DNA of 64,000 nt from Shiella aurantiaca (lineage in GTDB: Bacteria; Bacteroidota; Bacteroidia; Cytophagales; Cyclobacteriaceae), in NCBI GenBank assembly GCA_030412945.1, contig JAUHJS010000003.1, forward strand, positions 187,507 through 251,506. The letters are read 5' to 3'. The notes beneath the pieces were generated by a model. It had not been told where the DNA came from and did no database searches. It saw only the letters and a list, made by a program, of their open reading frames with translations. This document shows positions 45,915 through 55,112 of the stretch, piece after piece (position 1 is the stretch's first letter; each line of letters begins with the position of its first letter). The position numbers and the translations under genes were made by a program.

Positions 45915-46193
45915 TTAGAATCCTGCAGGCATTTTCGCGTGTGGGTCGTCAGGGGCGGTAAGGTTAATCGCTCTCACGCCTTTGATTTCCGGTACGGCCT
46001 TTTTAATGGATTCTTCAACGCCAGCCCGTAACGTCATGGACGACATGGGGCAAGAACCGCAGGCACCCAATAGCTCCAACTGTACTATCATATCTTCGCT
46101 TACGTCTATCAGGCGTACATTGCCTCCATCCGCCTCCAAGTAGGGGCGTATGCTGTTGAGGGCTACTTCTATGCGTTCTACAATATCTGACAT
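45915..46193 (-). CDS. NifU C-terminal-domain Fe-S scaffold protein
   Basis: A 92-residue protein consisting only of the NifU-like domain. It has the cluster-binding CGSCPMS with Cys45 and Cys48, preceded by RPYLEADGGNVRLIDV. It would hold and deliver Fe-S clusters in the cytoplasm. It is 9 nt downstream of mrp, another Fe-S carrier, so the two probably act in the same delivery pathway. Confidence 0.93.
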   Translation of the reverse strand: MSDIVERIEVALNSIRPYLEADGGNVRLIDVSEDMIVQLELLGACGSCPMSSMTLRAGVEESIKKAVPEIKGVRAINLTAPDDPHAKMPAGF

Positions 46194-46202
46194 GCTTATG
46201 AA

Positions 46203-47297
46203 TTAAGTCGTTATCTCTACTTTTTTGGTTTTCTCTTGCTGGGCATTTCTAATGGCCACTTGGCGAGCTACCGCTTGTGCCAACTCATGGAAAGCCTCGG
46301 AGGTTTTACCCTCTTTCATTACTACTGGCAAGCCGCTGTCACCGCTTTCGCGTACCGATTGTACCAAAGGAATTTCGCCTAAGAATTCTACCCCATTGTC
46401 GGCTGCTAGTTTTTTGCCACCATCCTGACCAAAGATATAATACTTGTTATCAGGAAGTTCCTCCGGAGTAAAGTACGCCATATTTTCCACTATTCCCAAG
46501 ATAGGCACATTGATTTGCGCCTGCTTGAACATAGATACAGCCTTTTTGGCATCAGCCACGGCTACTTTTTGAGGCGTGGTTACAATCACGGCTCCTGTTA
46601 CAGGAATGGTCTGCACCAAGGTAAGGTGAATGTCGGAAGTTCCTGGCGGTAAATCGATTAGCAAATAATCTAAATCGCCCCAGTCGGTATCTCCAATAAA
46701 CTGGCGAAGAGCCGAGCTGGCCATAGGGCCTCTCCACACTACCGCACTGTCGGCCGGAGTGAGGAAACCAATAGAAATCAATTTTACGCCATATTGCTCG
46801 ATAGGAACGATAAGGTTTTTGCCATCCTTGGCAATCATGGCGGGTTGCTCGTGCTCGCAATTGAACATAGTAGGTACCGATGGGCCGCTGATATCGGCAT
46901 CGATAAGACCTACTCGTGCTCCTTGCTTAGCCAAGGCTACGGCCAGATTGGAAGTAACAGTTGATTTCCCAACGCCACCTTTACCGGAACCTACTGCAAT
47001 AATATTTTTCACACCTGCTAATAAGGGGCTGGTATCGCGCACGGAAGTAACCTCCGAAGTCATATTGATGAACAGCTGCAAATCCTTATCCACCAATTTG
47101 TGAATGGCTTCCACGCACATTTGGCGAATCACCTCTTTCAAAGGGCAGGCCGGTGTGGTAAGCACTACAGTGAAATGTACGCGCATGCCTTCAATCCGCA
47201 CATCGCGAATCATATTCAGCGTTACCAGGTCTTTTTTGAGGTCAGGATCATTGACTGTCCTGAGGGCATTGATGATTTGTTCCGTTGTAAAACTCAT
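46203..47297 (-). CDS. mrp: Mrp/NBP35-family Fe-S cluster carrier ATPase
   Basis: A 364-residue P-loop NTPase (ApbC/Mrp). An N-terminal MIP18/DUF59 domain (1-90, IINALRTVNDPDLKKDLVTL) precedes the deviant Walker A SGKGGVGKST near residue 108. Then come DADISGPSVP, switch II DYLLIDLPPGTSD and VENMAYF. In this copy the usual CxxC cluster-binding motif after ENMAYF is replaced (TPEELPDNKYYIFG), as is often seen in MIP18-fused forms. It is divergent from dnaG and heads the unit with NifU. Confidence 0.93.
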   Translation of the reverse strand: MSFTTEQIINALRTVNDPDLKKDLVTLNMIRDVRIEGMRVHFTVVLTTPACPLKEVIRQMCVEAIHKLVDKDLQLFINMTSEVTSVRDTSPLLAGVKNIIAVGSGKGGVGKSTVTSNLAVALAKQGARVGLIDADISGPSVPTMFNCEHEQPAMIAKDGKNLIVPIEQYGVKLISIGFLTPADSAVVWRGPMASSALRQFIGDTDWGDLDYLLIDLPPGTSDIHLTLVQTIPVTGAVIVTTPQKVAVADAKKAVSMFKQAQINVPILGIVENMAYFTPEELPDNKYYIFGQDGGKKLAADNGVEFLGEIPLVQSVRESGDSGLPVVMKEGKTSEAFHELAQAVARQVAIRNAQQEKTKKVEITT

Positions 47298-47407
47298 TCC
47301 GTTCTTCCTATTTCTACTTCAGGCTGCAAGTTACGCCAAGCCGATTGATTTTAGTAACAATGAAAGCGCAAATTAAGTTAGGCTGCTCTCAATAAAATTT
47401 GGATGCC

Positions 47408-47438
47408 TTGTCGAGCTTGGCTTATTCGGTTACCTTTG
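47408..47438 (+). promoter_or_regulatory. Consensus promoter for dnaG
   Basis: TTG at 47408-47410, a 20-nt spacer and TACCTTTG at 47431-47438, a perfect Bacteroidota -33/-7 pair, 22 nt before the ATG. A second -7-like TAATTTTG lies at 47444-47451. Confidence 0.65.
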
Positions 47439-47460
47439 TAGGCTAATTTTGTATCTGCCC

Positions 47461-49386
47461 ATGATAGACGCACAAACCACCGAGCTCATTAAAAGTAAAA
47501 TGGACATCTATGAGGTGGTGAGTGATTTCGTTTCGCTTAAGCGCTCTGGTCAGAATTACAAAGCCAAAAGTCCTTTCACCCAAGAGAAAACGCCTTCCTT
47601 CTTTGTGGTGCCCTCCAAGCAGATTTTTAAATGCTTCAGTACGGGCAAAGGAGGCGATGCCCTCACTTTCATTATGGAAGTGGAAGGCGTGAGCTATCCG
47701 GAGGCACTCCGCTGGATGGCCAATAAATACGGCATAGAGATTCAGGAAAGAGAATTTACCGACAATCAAGCTGCGGAATTCAATGCCCGCGAAAGCTTGT
47801 ACATCTTGCTCAATCAAGCCAAAGAATTTTATAAAGATAAACTCTGGAATGATGAAGAGGGTAAAGCCATAGGCCTGAGCTATTTCAAAGAGCGCGGTTT
47901 TAGCGAAGAAACTATCCAGAATTTCGATTTGGGCTATAGTCTGGATGTGTGGGATGCTTTCTATCAGGATGCTATCAAAAAAGGCTATACCGATGAACAG
48001 CTGGAAAAAGCTGGTCTCCTTATAAAGAACGAAGAAAAAAAATACGATCGCTTTCGTGGGCGGGTGATTTTCCCTATTCACAACATTAGTGGACGGGTAA
48101 TTGCCTTTGGGGCGCGTATCCTGAAAGAAGATAAAAAGCAGCCCAAGTACATCAACTCGCCCGAAACCGAGGTGTACCATAAAAGCCACGTGCTGTATGG
48201 GATTTTTCAGGCTAAGCAAGACATCCGCTTACAAGATACCTGCTATTTGGTAGAAGGCTATACTGATGTAATTTCCATGCATCAGGCCGGGGTGAAAAAC
48301 GTGGTGGCTTCTTCAGGAACCAGCCTTACCGAAGACCAAATCCGATTAATCAGTCGCTATACGAATAATATTACCGTGCTGTATGATGGCGATAATGCCG
48401 GCATCAAGGCCAGTTTGCGCGGGATAGATATGATTTTGGAAGGCGGCCTGAACGTGCGTGCCGTGGTGTTTCCCGATGGGGAAGACCCCGACAGCTTTTC
48501 GCGTAAAGTAGGAGAGGCCGAGTTTAAGAAATACCTCAAGCACAGCAGTCAGGATTTCATTGCGTTCAAAGTAGGTCTTTTTGCCAAAGAAGCGGGCAAT
48601 GACCCTATCAAACGGGCCGAAACCATACGCGAGATTGTAGAAAGCATCAGCAAAATCCCGGATGCCATTAAGCGCTCGGTGTATGTGAAAGAAGCAGCTG
48701 ATTTGCTCAAAATGGATGAGCAAGTGCTGATTTCGGAGCAGAATAAGATATTAATCAAAGCGAGCCGCGATAAAAACCACACGGCCAAAGAGGATATTCC
48801 TCAGCTGGATGAGACACCCAGTACCTTGCCCGAGAAAGAAATTCTCAGTCACAAAGACGTGCATACCGCCAAGTTGAAGGGTTTTGAAAAATCAGTACTC
48901 AAATACCTCTTGGTATATGGCGACCATGTGTTGGAGGAAGAGTGCCTTTTATGTGATTACCTGCTAAATGAACTTTCAGATTTCCAGTTTATGGACACGG
49001 TGTCGCGCCAAGTGTTTGAAAGTTATCGTGACTATCTTAATACCCATAAATCGCCTCCCAATCATCATTTTTTCCTTGAATCTCCTGATGCACAACTGAA
49101 AAGCTTTGTGGCAGAGCTCTTTATCAACCGCTATGAAATCAGTGATTTCTGGTTCAGTAAGTTCAAAATCCATATCCCTACCGATGTGGAACTATTGGCC
49201 TATATCGCCCATAAACTAATTGCCAGTGTGAAATATCAGGTATTGGTCATCCTACTCGATCAAGCCAAGCAAGAATTAAAGCAGGCGGGTAGTGCAGCGG
49301 AAGAAATGCAGGCTTTGGAGGTGGTGCAGGAGATTATTAAACATAAAAAACAACTTGGCAATGAGTTGGGCATCGTAGTGGGGTAG
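47461..49386 (+). CDS. dnaG: DNA primase with degenerate zinc-binding domain
   Basis: Synthesises RNA primers at the replication fork. At 641 residues it has the N-terminal CHC2-type domain, the RNA-polymerase domain with TOPRIM motifs (YLVEGYTDVISMHQAG; LYDGDNAGIKASLRG) and a C-terminal helicase-binding region. In the first domain the four zinc ligands expected in SPFTQEKTPSF...FKCFSTGKGG are Ser37, Thr40, Cys58 and Thr61, so only one Cys remains and zinc cannot be held in the usual way. Loss of these ligands is known to me from other flavobacterial DnaG sequences. ATG 47461 is preferred to a TTG 12 nt upstream. Confidence 0.96.
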   Translation: MIDAQTTELIKSKMDIYEVVSDFVSLKRSGQNYKAKSPFTQEKTPSFFVVPSKQIFKCFSTGKGGDALTFIMEVEGVSYPEALRWMANKYGIEIQEREFTDNQAAEFNARESLYILLNQAKEFYKDKLWNDEEGKAIGLSYFKERGFSEETIQNFDLGYSLDVWDAFYQDAIKKGYTDEQLEKAGLLIKNEEKKYDRFRGRVIFPIHNISGRVIAFGARILKEDKKQPKYINSPETEVYHKSHVLYGIFQAKQDIRLQDTCYLVEGYTDVISMHQAGVKNVVASSGTSLTEDQIRLISRYTNNITVLYDGDNAGIKASLRGIDMILEGGLNVRAVVFPDGEDPDSFSRKVGEAEFKKYLKHSSQDFIAFKVGLFAKEAGNDPIKRAETIREIVESISKIPDAIKRSVYVKEAADLLKMDEQVLISEQNKILIKASRDKNHTAKEDIPQLDETPSTLPEKEILSHKDVHTAKLKGFEKSVLKYLLVYGDHVLEEECLLCDYLLNELSDFQFMDTVSRQVFESYRDYLNTHKSPPNHHFFLESPDAQLKSFVAELFINRYEISDFWFSKFKIHIPTDVELLAYIAHKLIASVKYQVLVILLDQAKQELKQAGSAAEEMQALEVVQEIIKHKKQLGNELGIVVG

Positions 49387-49464
49387 TTTTCTTCCACTTA
49401 TCAAATATCCGTGGCAAGCGGTCGGTCGATTGTGTAGTTTTCTGTTCTTGAAAACGTACAAGCC

Positions 49465-51381
49465 ATGAAACAATTTTCCTATTTTTTAGCACTCCTGCTC
49501 CTTCCTTTTGGCGTAAGTGCTTCTTTCACACCTCAGCAAGATTCCGCTTATGTGCGCGAGAATTTTACCAAAATGGAATACCAAATTCCTATGCGCGATG
49601 GGGTAAAGCTCTTTACCATCGTTTATATGCCTAAGGATCAATCCAAAAAATATCCTTTTCTGATGCAGCGCACGTGCTATAGTGTGGCGCCTTATGGACC
49701 GGAAAATTACAGACGTAGCCTTGGTCCATCGCCTTATTTGATGCGCGAAGGCTATATTTTTGTATATCAGGATGTGAGGGGAAGGTATATGTCGGAAGGT
49801 ACTTTCGACAACATGCGCCCGCAGATTCCGGGTAATAATCCTAAAAACAAAACAGACATTGACGAAAGCTCCGATACTTTTGATACCATAGAGTGGTTGC
49901 TCAAAAACATTAAAGGAAATAATGGACGTGTGGGCGTTTGGGGGATTTCCTATCCCGGACACTATGCCGCGGCTGCTTTGGTAGAAGCGCATCCAGCCCT
50001 TAAGGCTTCCTCGCCTCAGGCACCCATTGCCGATTTCTTTTTCGATGATTTCCACCACAATGGTGCCTATTTGCAAAGCTATACTGCTGCTTTTGCTGTC
50101 TTTGGTTATCAAAAAGAAGGGCCGCAAACGGAAGCATGGTACCGCGAGGAAATCAGCCGCTTGTACGGACAAAAAATTGCTGATGGCTATACCTGGCATT
50201 TGAATCAAGGGCCTTTGAAGAATATTACCGAAAAATACCATTACGATAATTTTTTCTGGCAACAAGTAGTGGAACATCCTAATTATGATGAGTTCTGGCA
50301 AAAAAGAGACCTCCTTCCTCACCTGAAAAATGTGAATACAGCCGTGATGACCGTAGGCGGATGGTTTGATGCCGAGGATTTATACGGCCCATTGAATATT
50401 TATAAAACCATTGAAAAAGGAAGTCCCGCGGCTAAAAATACCCTAGTGATGGGCCCTTGGAGCCATGGTGATTGGGCACGGGAGCGTGGTTTTCAAGCCA
50501 TCAACCACATCTATTTTGGCGATAGCATTTCTACTTTTTATCAGAAGAATATCGAAAAGACCTTTTTCAACTATTATCTGAAATCAGAAGGTGAGAATAC
50601 TTTGCCCGAAGCCTATATGTTTGATACGGGTACTAAAAAATGGCATACTTTCGATACCTGGCCGCCAAAGGATATTCCTGCCACCAAATTTTACTTTGGG
50701 CAAAATGGTACGCTTTCTATCAATGAACCTACCGATGCCAATGCCCGCTTCGATTACCTAAGCGACCCCAATAAACCGGTTCCTTACACCTCCGAAACGG
50801 AAGGGCTTACCTTTACGCCTCGTAGGTTTATGACAGACGACCAGCGTCATGCTTCCAAAAGACCCGATGTGCTCACCTTTGTGAGTGAGGCAATGGAAGA
50901 AGATTTTGTGCTGGCCGGAGAAATCATGGCTAAGCTTAAGGTAGTGCTTTCCAGCACCGATGCGGATTTTATTGTGAAAGTGATTGATGTATATCCGGAG
51001 GATCATCCAGCTTATGCACACAATCCAGCCAATGTACAAATGGGTGGATATCAGCAACTGGTGCGTCATGAAGTATTCCGTGGACGTTTCCGCAATAGCT
51101 TTGCTAAACCTGAGCCTTTTACTCCTAACGAAGTGACAGAGGTAGATTTCGCCTTGCAAGATATCCTGCATACTTTCAAAAAAGGCCACAAGGTGATGAT
51201 ACAAATCCACAGTACCTGGTTTCCTTATATTGACAGAAACCCACAGAAGTACGTGGACAACATCTACAAAGCCAATGAGGAGGATTTTATCAAAGCTACC
51301 ATTACCCTGATGGGTTCCTCGGTGATAGAGGTAGGTAAAAATCCGCCACTGCAAGGAACCATAAATATGGAGAAGAAATAG
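49465..51381 (+). CDS. Exported CocE/NonD-family serine hydrolase
   Basis: A 638-residue alpha/beta-hydrolase resembling alpha-amino-acid ester hydrolases and glutaryl-7-ACA acylases. The signal peptide is MKQFSYFLALLLLPFGVSA. The catalytic triad is visible: Ser162 (GVWGISYPGHY), Asp in VGGWFDAED near residue 302 and His in MGPWSHGDW near residue 335. A C-terminal jelly-roll (X-Pro dipeptidyl-peptidase type) follows (VIDVYPEDHPAY). The natural substrate, an amide or ester of an amino acid, is unknown. It ends in a strong terminator. Confidence 0.93.
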   Translation: MKQFSYFLALLLLPFGVSASFTPQQDSAYVRENFTKMEYQIPMRDGVKLFTIVYMPKDQSKKYPFLMQRTCYSVAPYGPENYRRSLGPSPYLMREGYIFVYQDVRGRYMSEGTFDNMRPQIPGNNPKNKTDIDESSDTFDTIEWLLKNIKGNNGRVGVWGISYPGHYAAAALVEAHPALKASSPQAPIADFFFDDFHHNGAYLQSYTAAFAVFGYQKEGPQTEAWYREEISRLYGQKIADGYTWHLNQGPLKNITEKYHYDNFFWQQVVEHPNYDEFWQKRDLLPHLKNVNTAVMTVGGWFDAEDLYGPLNIYKTIEKGSPAAKNTLVMGPWSHGDWARERGFQAINHIYFGDSISTFYQKNIEKTFFNYYLKSEGENTLPEAYMFDTGTKKWHTFDTWPPKDIPATKFYFGQNGTLSINEPTDANARFDYLSDPNKPVPYTSETEGLTFTPRRFMTDDQRHASKRPDVLTFVSEAMEEDFVLAGEIMAKLKVVLSSTDADFIVKVIDVYPEDHPAYAHNPANVQMGGYQQLVRHEVFRGRFRNSFAKPEPFTPNEVTEVDFALQDILHTFKKGHKVMIQIHSTWFPYIDRNPQKYVDNIYKANEEDFIKATITLMGSSVIEVGKNPPLQGTINMEKK

Positions 51382-51405
51382 AAAAAGGGCGAAAGCCCTT
51401 TTTTA
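51382..51405 (+). terminator. Intrinsic terminator
   Basis: AAAAGGGC-GAAA-GCCCTTTT: a GNRA-looped hairpin followed by a T-run, directly after the hydrolase stop. Confidence 0.9.
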
Positions 51406-51525
51406 TATTGGGTCAAAAAGTGTAACAAAATTATTTAACCGTCTATTGCTACATTAGGATGTTCGGGAAAATCACAAATACAGTAAAAAAATGTCATATT
51501 GTGTATAAAAATTTGTTGTTAAATT

Positions 51526-52359
51526 ATGGAGGAAGAAGTTTTTAAGAAACTTGTTTATTTAGATTATAATCTTTTTTCAATTTTAAAAAATCCTCGAAAC
51601 CCTGAACATATCCTATTGTTAGATTTTATTAAAGCCAATGTTGATAAAATTCAATTGGTTTATTCTGATGCTCATTTGGAAGATCTATCCAAAGGGAATG
51701 TTCCTGAATTGATTGAAGAGGACTTGAAAAATATTTCCAGATTAACTAATAATCTGAGTATATGTAAGTACTGGGGGGAAAGTAAATTGCAACTGCAATA
51801 CACCGATATCAATGAATCATTTAGACTTCATAAACTGGAGCAAAATTCGGGCTGTATTGGCTTTATTAAATGGCTTAATTTTTTAGGGCTTAATAATTCA
51901 TGGCCATGGGCTCGTAATACTCAGGTTCCGAAAGCTCACCAAATTGATATTCGTTTAATCTCAAACTATTCTATATCCCAAATAGACCAACTTGTGGCTA
52001 AAATTGGCATTTATGATTCTTTGGATGAATGGATTGTGTCACAATTGCAATTAAAAGGGAAGGCTTATCAGAATGATACCATATTTGATTATTACATCAC
52101 GGCATATAACACATTAGATTTTATATCATTTTATCCTGATAAACTTAGTGAAAGGAATAAGTTTGAAAACTTATTCAATGATGCTCGACATTCAGCATAT
52201 GGGTCTCAATCTGATGTTTTTATTACCAATGACAATAATTGTTACTTAAAGTCGAAGTTTTTATTTAGTTATATAGGTTCAAAATCAAAACTAATTAAAA
52301 CAGTAAGAGTAAGAGACTTAAATATTTTGAGTAAAGAGCTCAATTCAATTTTAGATTGA
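51526..52359 (+). CDS. PIN-like-domain protein of unknown function
   Basis: A 277-residue cytoplasmic protein. The ends fit a PIN nuclease fold: a first strand with Asp13 (LVYLDYNLFSIL) and the C-terminal helix-strand NDARHSAYGSQSDVFITND with Asp219, Asp230 and Asp236. The middle part (helical, W-rich KWLNFLGLNNSWPW) is not recognised. If correct it is a metal-dependent RNase, perhaps a solo toxin or defence factor; no antitoxin-sized ORF is adjacent. Base and codon use are clearly AT-richer than the flanking hydrolase and ribBA genes, suggesting transfer. The tail overlaps the convergent barrel gene by 9 nt. Confidence 0.6.
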   Translation: MEEEVFKKLVYLDYNLFSILKNPRNPEHILLLDFIKANVDKIQLVYSDAHLEDLSKGNVPELIEEDLKNISRLTNNLSICKYWGESKLQLQYTDINESFRLHKLEQNSGCIGFIKWLNFLGLNNSWPWARNTQVPKAHQIDIRLISNYSISQIDQLVAKIGIYDSLDEWIVSQLQLKGKAYQNDTIFDYYITAYNTLDFISFYPDKLSERNKFENLFNDARHSAYGSQSDVFITNDNNCYLKSKFLFSYIGSKSKLIKTVRVRDLNILSKELNSILD

Positions 52360-52998
52360 ATTCATCCTAATGCCTAGTTTTATTCCAATACGGAAACTAA
52401 GCCGATTTTCTTTCCCGGGGAATTGGTCTGAAATGCCGGGATAATGACCATAATCAGGTACGACATTTGATTCAACCTGAGTGATTTCTGCATTATGCTG
52501 GATATGTACCCTTCTGGGGCCCAAGGCGGTAAACATTTCAAAAACAAATCGATTGGCATATTCCTTTTGATAGCCTGCCATCAATCGAAAGCCATATTGG
52601 TCAATAGTAATGTCTGATTGAGCGTACTCTATGCGTGTATTATCTTCATAATAGTATTCGTTGTTTTTAGAGTACAGCATTAGATAGGTGAAAAACTCAC
52701 TGCCCACAAAAAAACTTTGGTCTCTATCTACATAAAAACGCACATCAGAGATAAGCATATGGCTTCTGAAATTTCCTTTACCCGCAAATCGGTTGGGGAA
52801 AAACATGGGAGCACTTAGGCCGTAGTCGGCACTCAATCCCATACGAGGAATGGGTTTGAATTCTACCCCGGCATTAAGAGAAGGATGGTTTAAATGAAGA
52901 AGCGAAAAGGGGCTTAACTTCACAATTACTTGGCTTTGGCTATAAGCCACTTGCGCCAGTAATAGGCACAATACTAGAGATAAAAAGGTCTTTTTCAT
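52351..52998 (-). CDS. DUF3575-like outer-membrane beta-barrel protein
   Basis: A 215-residue protein with signal peptide MKKTFLSLVLCLLLAQVAYS and eight or so amphipathic strands (VIVKLSPFSLLHLNHPSLN, MLISDVRFYVDRDQSFFVGS, YGFRLMAGYQKEYANRFVFE, LSFRIGIKLGIRM). This is the usual layout of small Bacteroidota barrels. No ligand can be predicted. It is distantly similar in plan to the interrupted barrel gene near 7.5-8.2 kb. Confidence 0.75.
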   Translation of the reverse strand: MKKTFLSLVLCLLLAQVAYSQSQVIVKLSPFSLLHLNHPSLNAGVEFKPIPRMGLSADYGLSAPMFFPNRFAGKGNFRSHMLISDVRFYVDRDQSFFVGSEFFTYLMLYSKNNEYYYEDNTRIEYAQSDITIDQYGFRLMAGYQKEYANRFVFEMFTALGPRRVHIQHNAEITQVESNVVPDYGHYPGISDQFPGKENRLSFRIGIKLGIRMNSI

Positions 52999-53120
52999 TT
53001 ACATAGCGGTTTGAAGCAAGATAGAAATATTTTGAAAAATCTAAGAGGGGTGTGGCTTTTTCTTATAATTAAACTAATATTAAACACATTGTTTTCACAT
53101 TCATTATAGACTATACCTCT

Positions 53121-53783
53121 ATGGCGACAAATCGGATTGGTTTCTTGGATTTGCTCATACTCCTACTTTCATTTTATGTGTTTGGAGCATTATTAATTGA
53201 GTTTTTTGTAAAACTAGAGCCCGAAATGAGTAGACTATTGATGATGATTGATACGCTAATCTGCTTTGTCTTTTTTATTGATTTTTTAAGGTTATTTATC
53301 AGGGCTGAAAACAAATGGCATTTTATGAAATGGGGTTGGATTGATTTAATAGCCTGTATACCGAGTATTGATATACTCCGTGCTGGTAGGATTCTTAGAT
53401 TAGTTAGAATCTTTAGGATAATTAAAGCTTTTCGAACCCTAAATCAATTTTATAACGTTTGGTTTGCTAATCGCGCGAGGGGGACTTTCTCTACGGTCGG
53501 AATAATGGCTGTGTTATTATTGGTATTTTCTTCAATAGCCATTTTACAGGTTGAATCTGGATTAAACTCTAATATTAAAACTGCTGAGGATGCCTTGTGG
53601 TGGTCTTTTGTTACAATTACAACAGTCGGATACGGTGATTTTTACCCCACCACAACAGAAGGTAGGCTTATCGCCTCGGTCTTAATGCTAGGAGGAGTAA
53701 GTCTCTTTGGTACATTGTCTGGTTTCTTATCGTCATGGTTTTTAGGAGATAGAAAGCTTAATGCCACTAATGAGGAATCTTGA
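53121..53783 (+). CDS. Voltage-gated-like potassium channel
   Basis: A 220-residue six-helix channel subunit. S4 carries regularly spaced arginines (RAGRILRLVRIFRIIKAF, near residue 95). The selectivity filter TTVGYGD is at 167-173, between S5 and S6 (VLMLGGVSLFGTLSGFLSSW). It has no cytoplasmic RCK or cyclic-nucleotide domain. It would conduct K+ as a tetramer in the inner membrane. AT-rich codons are shared with the PIN-like gene nearby. It is transcribed alone, as a palindrome/terminator-like hairpin follows. Confidence 0.93.
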   Translation: MATNRIGFLDLLILLLSFYVFGALLIEFFVKLEPEMSRLLMMIDTLICFVFFIDFLRLFIRAENKWHFMKWGWIDLIACIPSIDILRAGRILRLVRIFRIIKAFRTLNQFYNVWFANRARGTFSTVGIMAVLLLVFSSIAILQVESGLNSNIKTAEDALWWSFVTITTVGYGDFYPTTTEGRLIASVLMLGGVSLFGTLSGFLSSWFLGDRKLNATNEES

Positions 53784-53837
53784 ATCTTATCATCTTTGAA
53801 ATCAATTCCTTTCCTTATTGGTTAATATGTATAGCCG

Positions 53838-53863
53838 ATAAAAACGGAAAATTCCGTTTTTAT
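53838..53863. promoter_or_regulatory. Perfect 12-bp inverted repeat (operator or bidirectional terminator)
   Basis: ATAAAAACGGAA and TTCCGTTTTTAT surround 2 nt. Its 3' arm ends 2 nt before a TAATTTTG -7 box, covering the -33 region of ribBA. It could stop transcription of the channel gene (CGG-stem then TTTTT) or be a repressor site for ribBA. Sequence alone does not decide. Confidence 0.5.
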
Positions 53864-53865
53864 GG

Positions 53866-53873
53866 TAATTTTG
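53866..53873 (+). promoter_or_regulatory. Candidate -7 box for ribBA
   Basis: TAATTTTG matches TAnnTTTG exactly, 16 nt before the ribBA ATG. The -33 region is occupied by the palindrome and has no TTG. Confidence 0.4.
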
Positions 53874-53889
53874 AATTATCAATTGCATT

Positions 53890-55110
53890 ATGGAAGAACC
53901 AATCAAGCTCGATAAAATAGAAGAGGCCATTGAGGCTATCAAAAATGGGGAAGTTATTATCGTGGTAGACGATGAGGATCGCGAAAACGAAGGCGATTTT
54001 ATCTGCGCTGCCGAGTGCATCACACCCCAGATAATCAACTTTATGGCCACCCACGGCCGTGGACTGATTTGCTGTGCCATTACCGAGGAGCGCTGCAATG
54101 AGTTGGACTTGGAGCTAATGGTAGGGAAAAACAATTCACTTTACGATACACCTTTTACCATATCGGTAGATTTGACGGGCCACGGATGCACCACGGGTAT
54201 TTCGGCCAGCGATAGAGCCAAAACTATCAAGGCTTTGGTGGATCCGGAAACCAAGCCGGAAGAATTAGCGCGTCCGGGACATATTTTTCCTTTAAAAGCT
54301 AAGAAAGAAGGCGTTCTCCGCAGAACAGGCCATACCGAAGCTTCAGTCGATTTAGCCCGCATTGCAGGTTTTCGTCCGGCTGGGGTGTTGGTAGAAATTA
54401 TGAACGAAGATGGCACCATGGCTCGCCTGCCCGATTTGCGCAAAGTAGCCGACCGCTTCAATCTGAAATTGGTGACCATCAAAGATTTGATTGAGTATCG
54501 TCTTAAGAGTGAATCGCTGGTAGAAAAGGAAATCGAGGTAAATATGCCTACAGAATATGGCAATTTTAGGTTAGCCTCCTACAAGCAAGTGCTTACAGGT
54601 GAATCGCATTTGGCCTTAATTAAAGGGACTTGGGAAAAAGACGAACCCATATTGGTACGTGTGCACTCCAGCTGCGTAACGGGCGATATTTTTGGTTCTT
54701 TCCGCTGCGATTGTGGCGACCAGCTGCACCATGCTATGCAAATGGTAGAGAAGGAAGGTAAAGGAGTAGTACTGTATATGAATCAAGAAGGCCGTGGGAT
54801 TGGTCTTACCAATAAATTGAAAGCCTATAAGCTGCAAGAGCAAGGCATGGATACTGTGGAGGCTAATTTACATTTAGGCTTTAAAATGGACCAGCGCGAT
54901 TATGGTGTAGGGGCACAAATCCTTCGCGATTTAGGAGTGGGTAAGATGCGCCTGATTTCCAATAACCCTAAAAAGAGAGCCGGAATGATGGGCTATGGCT
55001 TAGAAATTGTAGAGTCGGTAGCCATTGAAATAGCGCCCAATCCGCACAATGAAAAGTATTTAGAAACCAAGCGTGACAAAATGGGGCACAGCATCCTCAA
55101 AAAGAAATAA
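53890..55110 (+). CDS. ribBA: Bifunctional 3,4-dihydroxy-2-butanone-4-phosphate synthase / GTP cyclohydrolase II
   Basis: Carries out the two entry steps of riboflavin synthesis. The RibB half (1-205) has [11 protein letters not shown] and [11 protein letters not shown]. The RibA half (206-406) has the zinc cysteines in [20 protein letters not shown], then NQEGRGIGL and [12 protein letters not shown]. Both active sites look complete. No FMN riboswitch precedes it; instead a palindrome lies over its promoter region. It is followed closely by a secreted-protein gene and surE, which may be co-transcribed. Confidence 0.97.
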   Translation: MEEPIKLDKIEEAIEAIKNGEVIIVVDDEDRENEGDFICAAECITPQIINFMATHGRGLICCAITEERCNELDLELMVGKNNSLYDTPFTISVDLTGHGCTTGISASDRAKTIKALVDPETKPEELARPGHIFPLKAKKEGVLRRTGHTEASVDLARIAGFRPAGVLVEIMNEDGTMARLPDLRKVADRFNLKLVTIKDLIEYRLKSESLVEKEIEVNMPTEYGNFRLASYKQVLTGESHLALIKGTWEKDEPILVRVHSSCVTGDIFGSFRCDCGDQLHHAMQMVEKEGKGVVLYMNQEGRGIGLTNKLKAYKLQEQGMDTVEANLHLGFKMDQRDYGVGAQILRDLGVGKMRLISNNPKKRAGMMGYGLEIVESVAIEIAPNPHNEKYLETKRDKMGHSILKKK

Positions 55111-55112
55111 GT

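Noticed and set aside
47443-48219. 258-aa minus-strand frame inside dnaG
   Set aside because: Antisense shadow of a conserved gene; low-complexity, Phe-rich composition and no domain.
49486-50322. 278-aa minus-strand frame inside the CocE-type hydrolase gene
   Set aside because: Shadow of a gene with an intact catalytic triad on the other strand.
53784-53889. Possible FMN riboswitch before ribBA
   Set aside because: The gap is only 106 nt and none of the conserved RFN element blocks is present.
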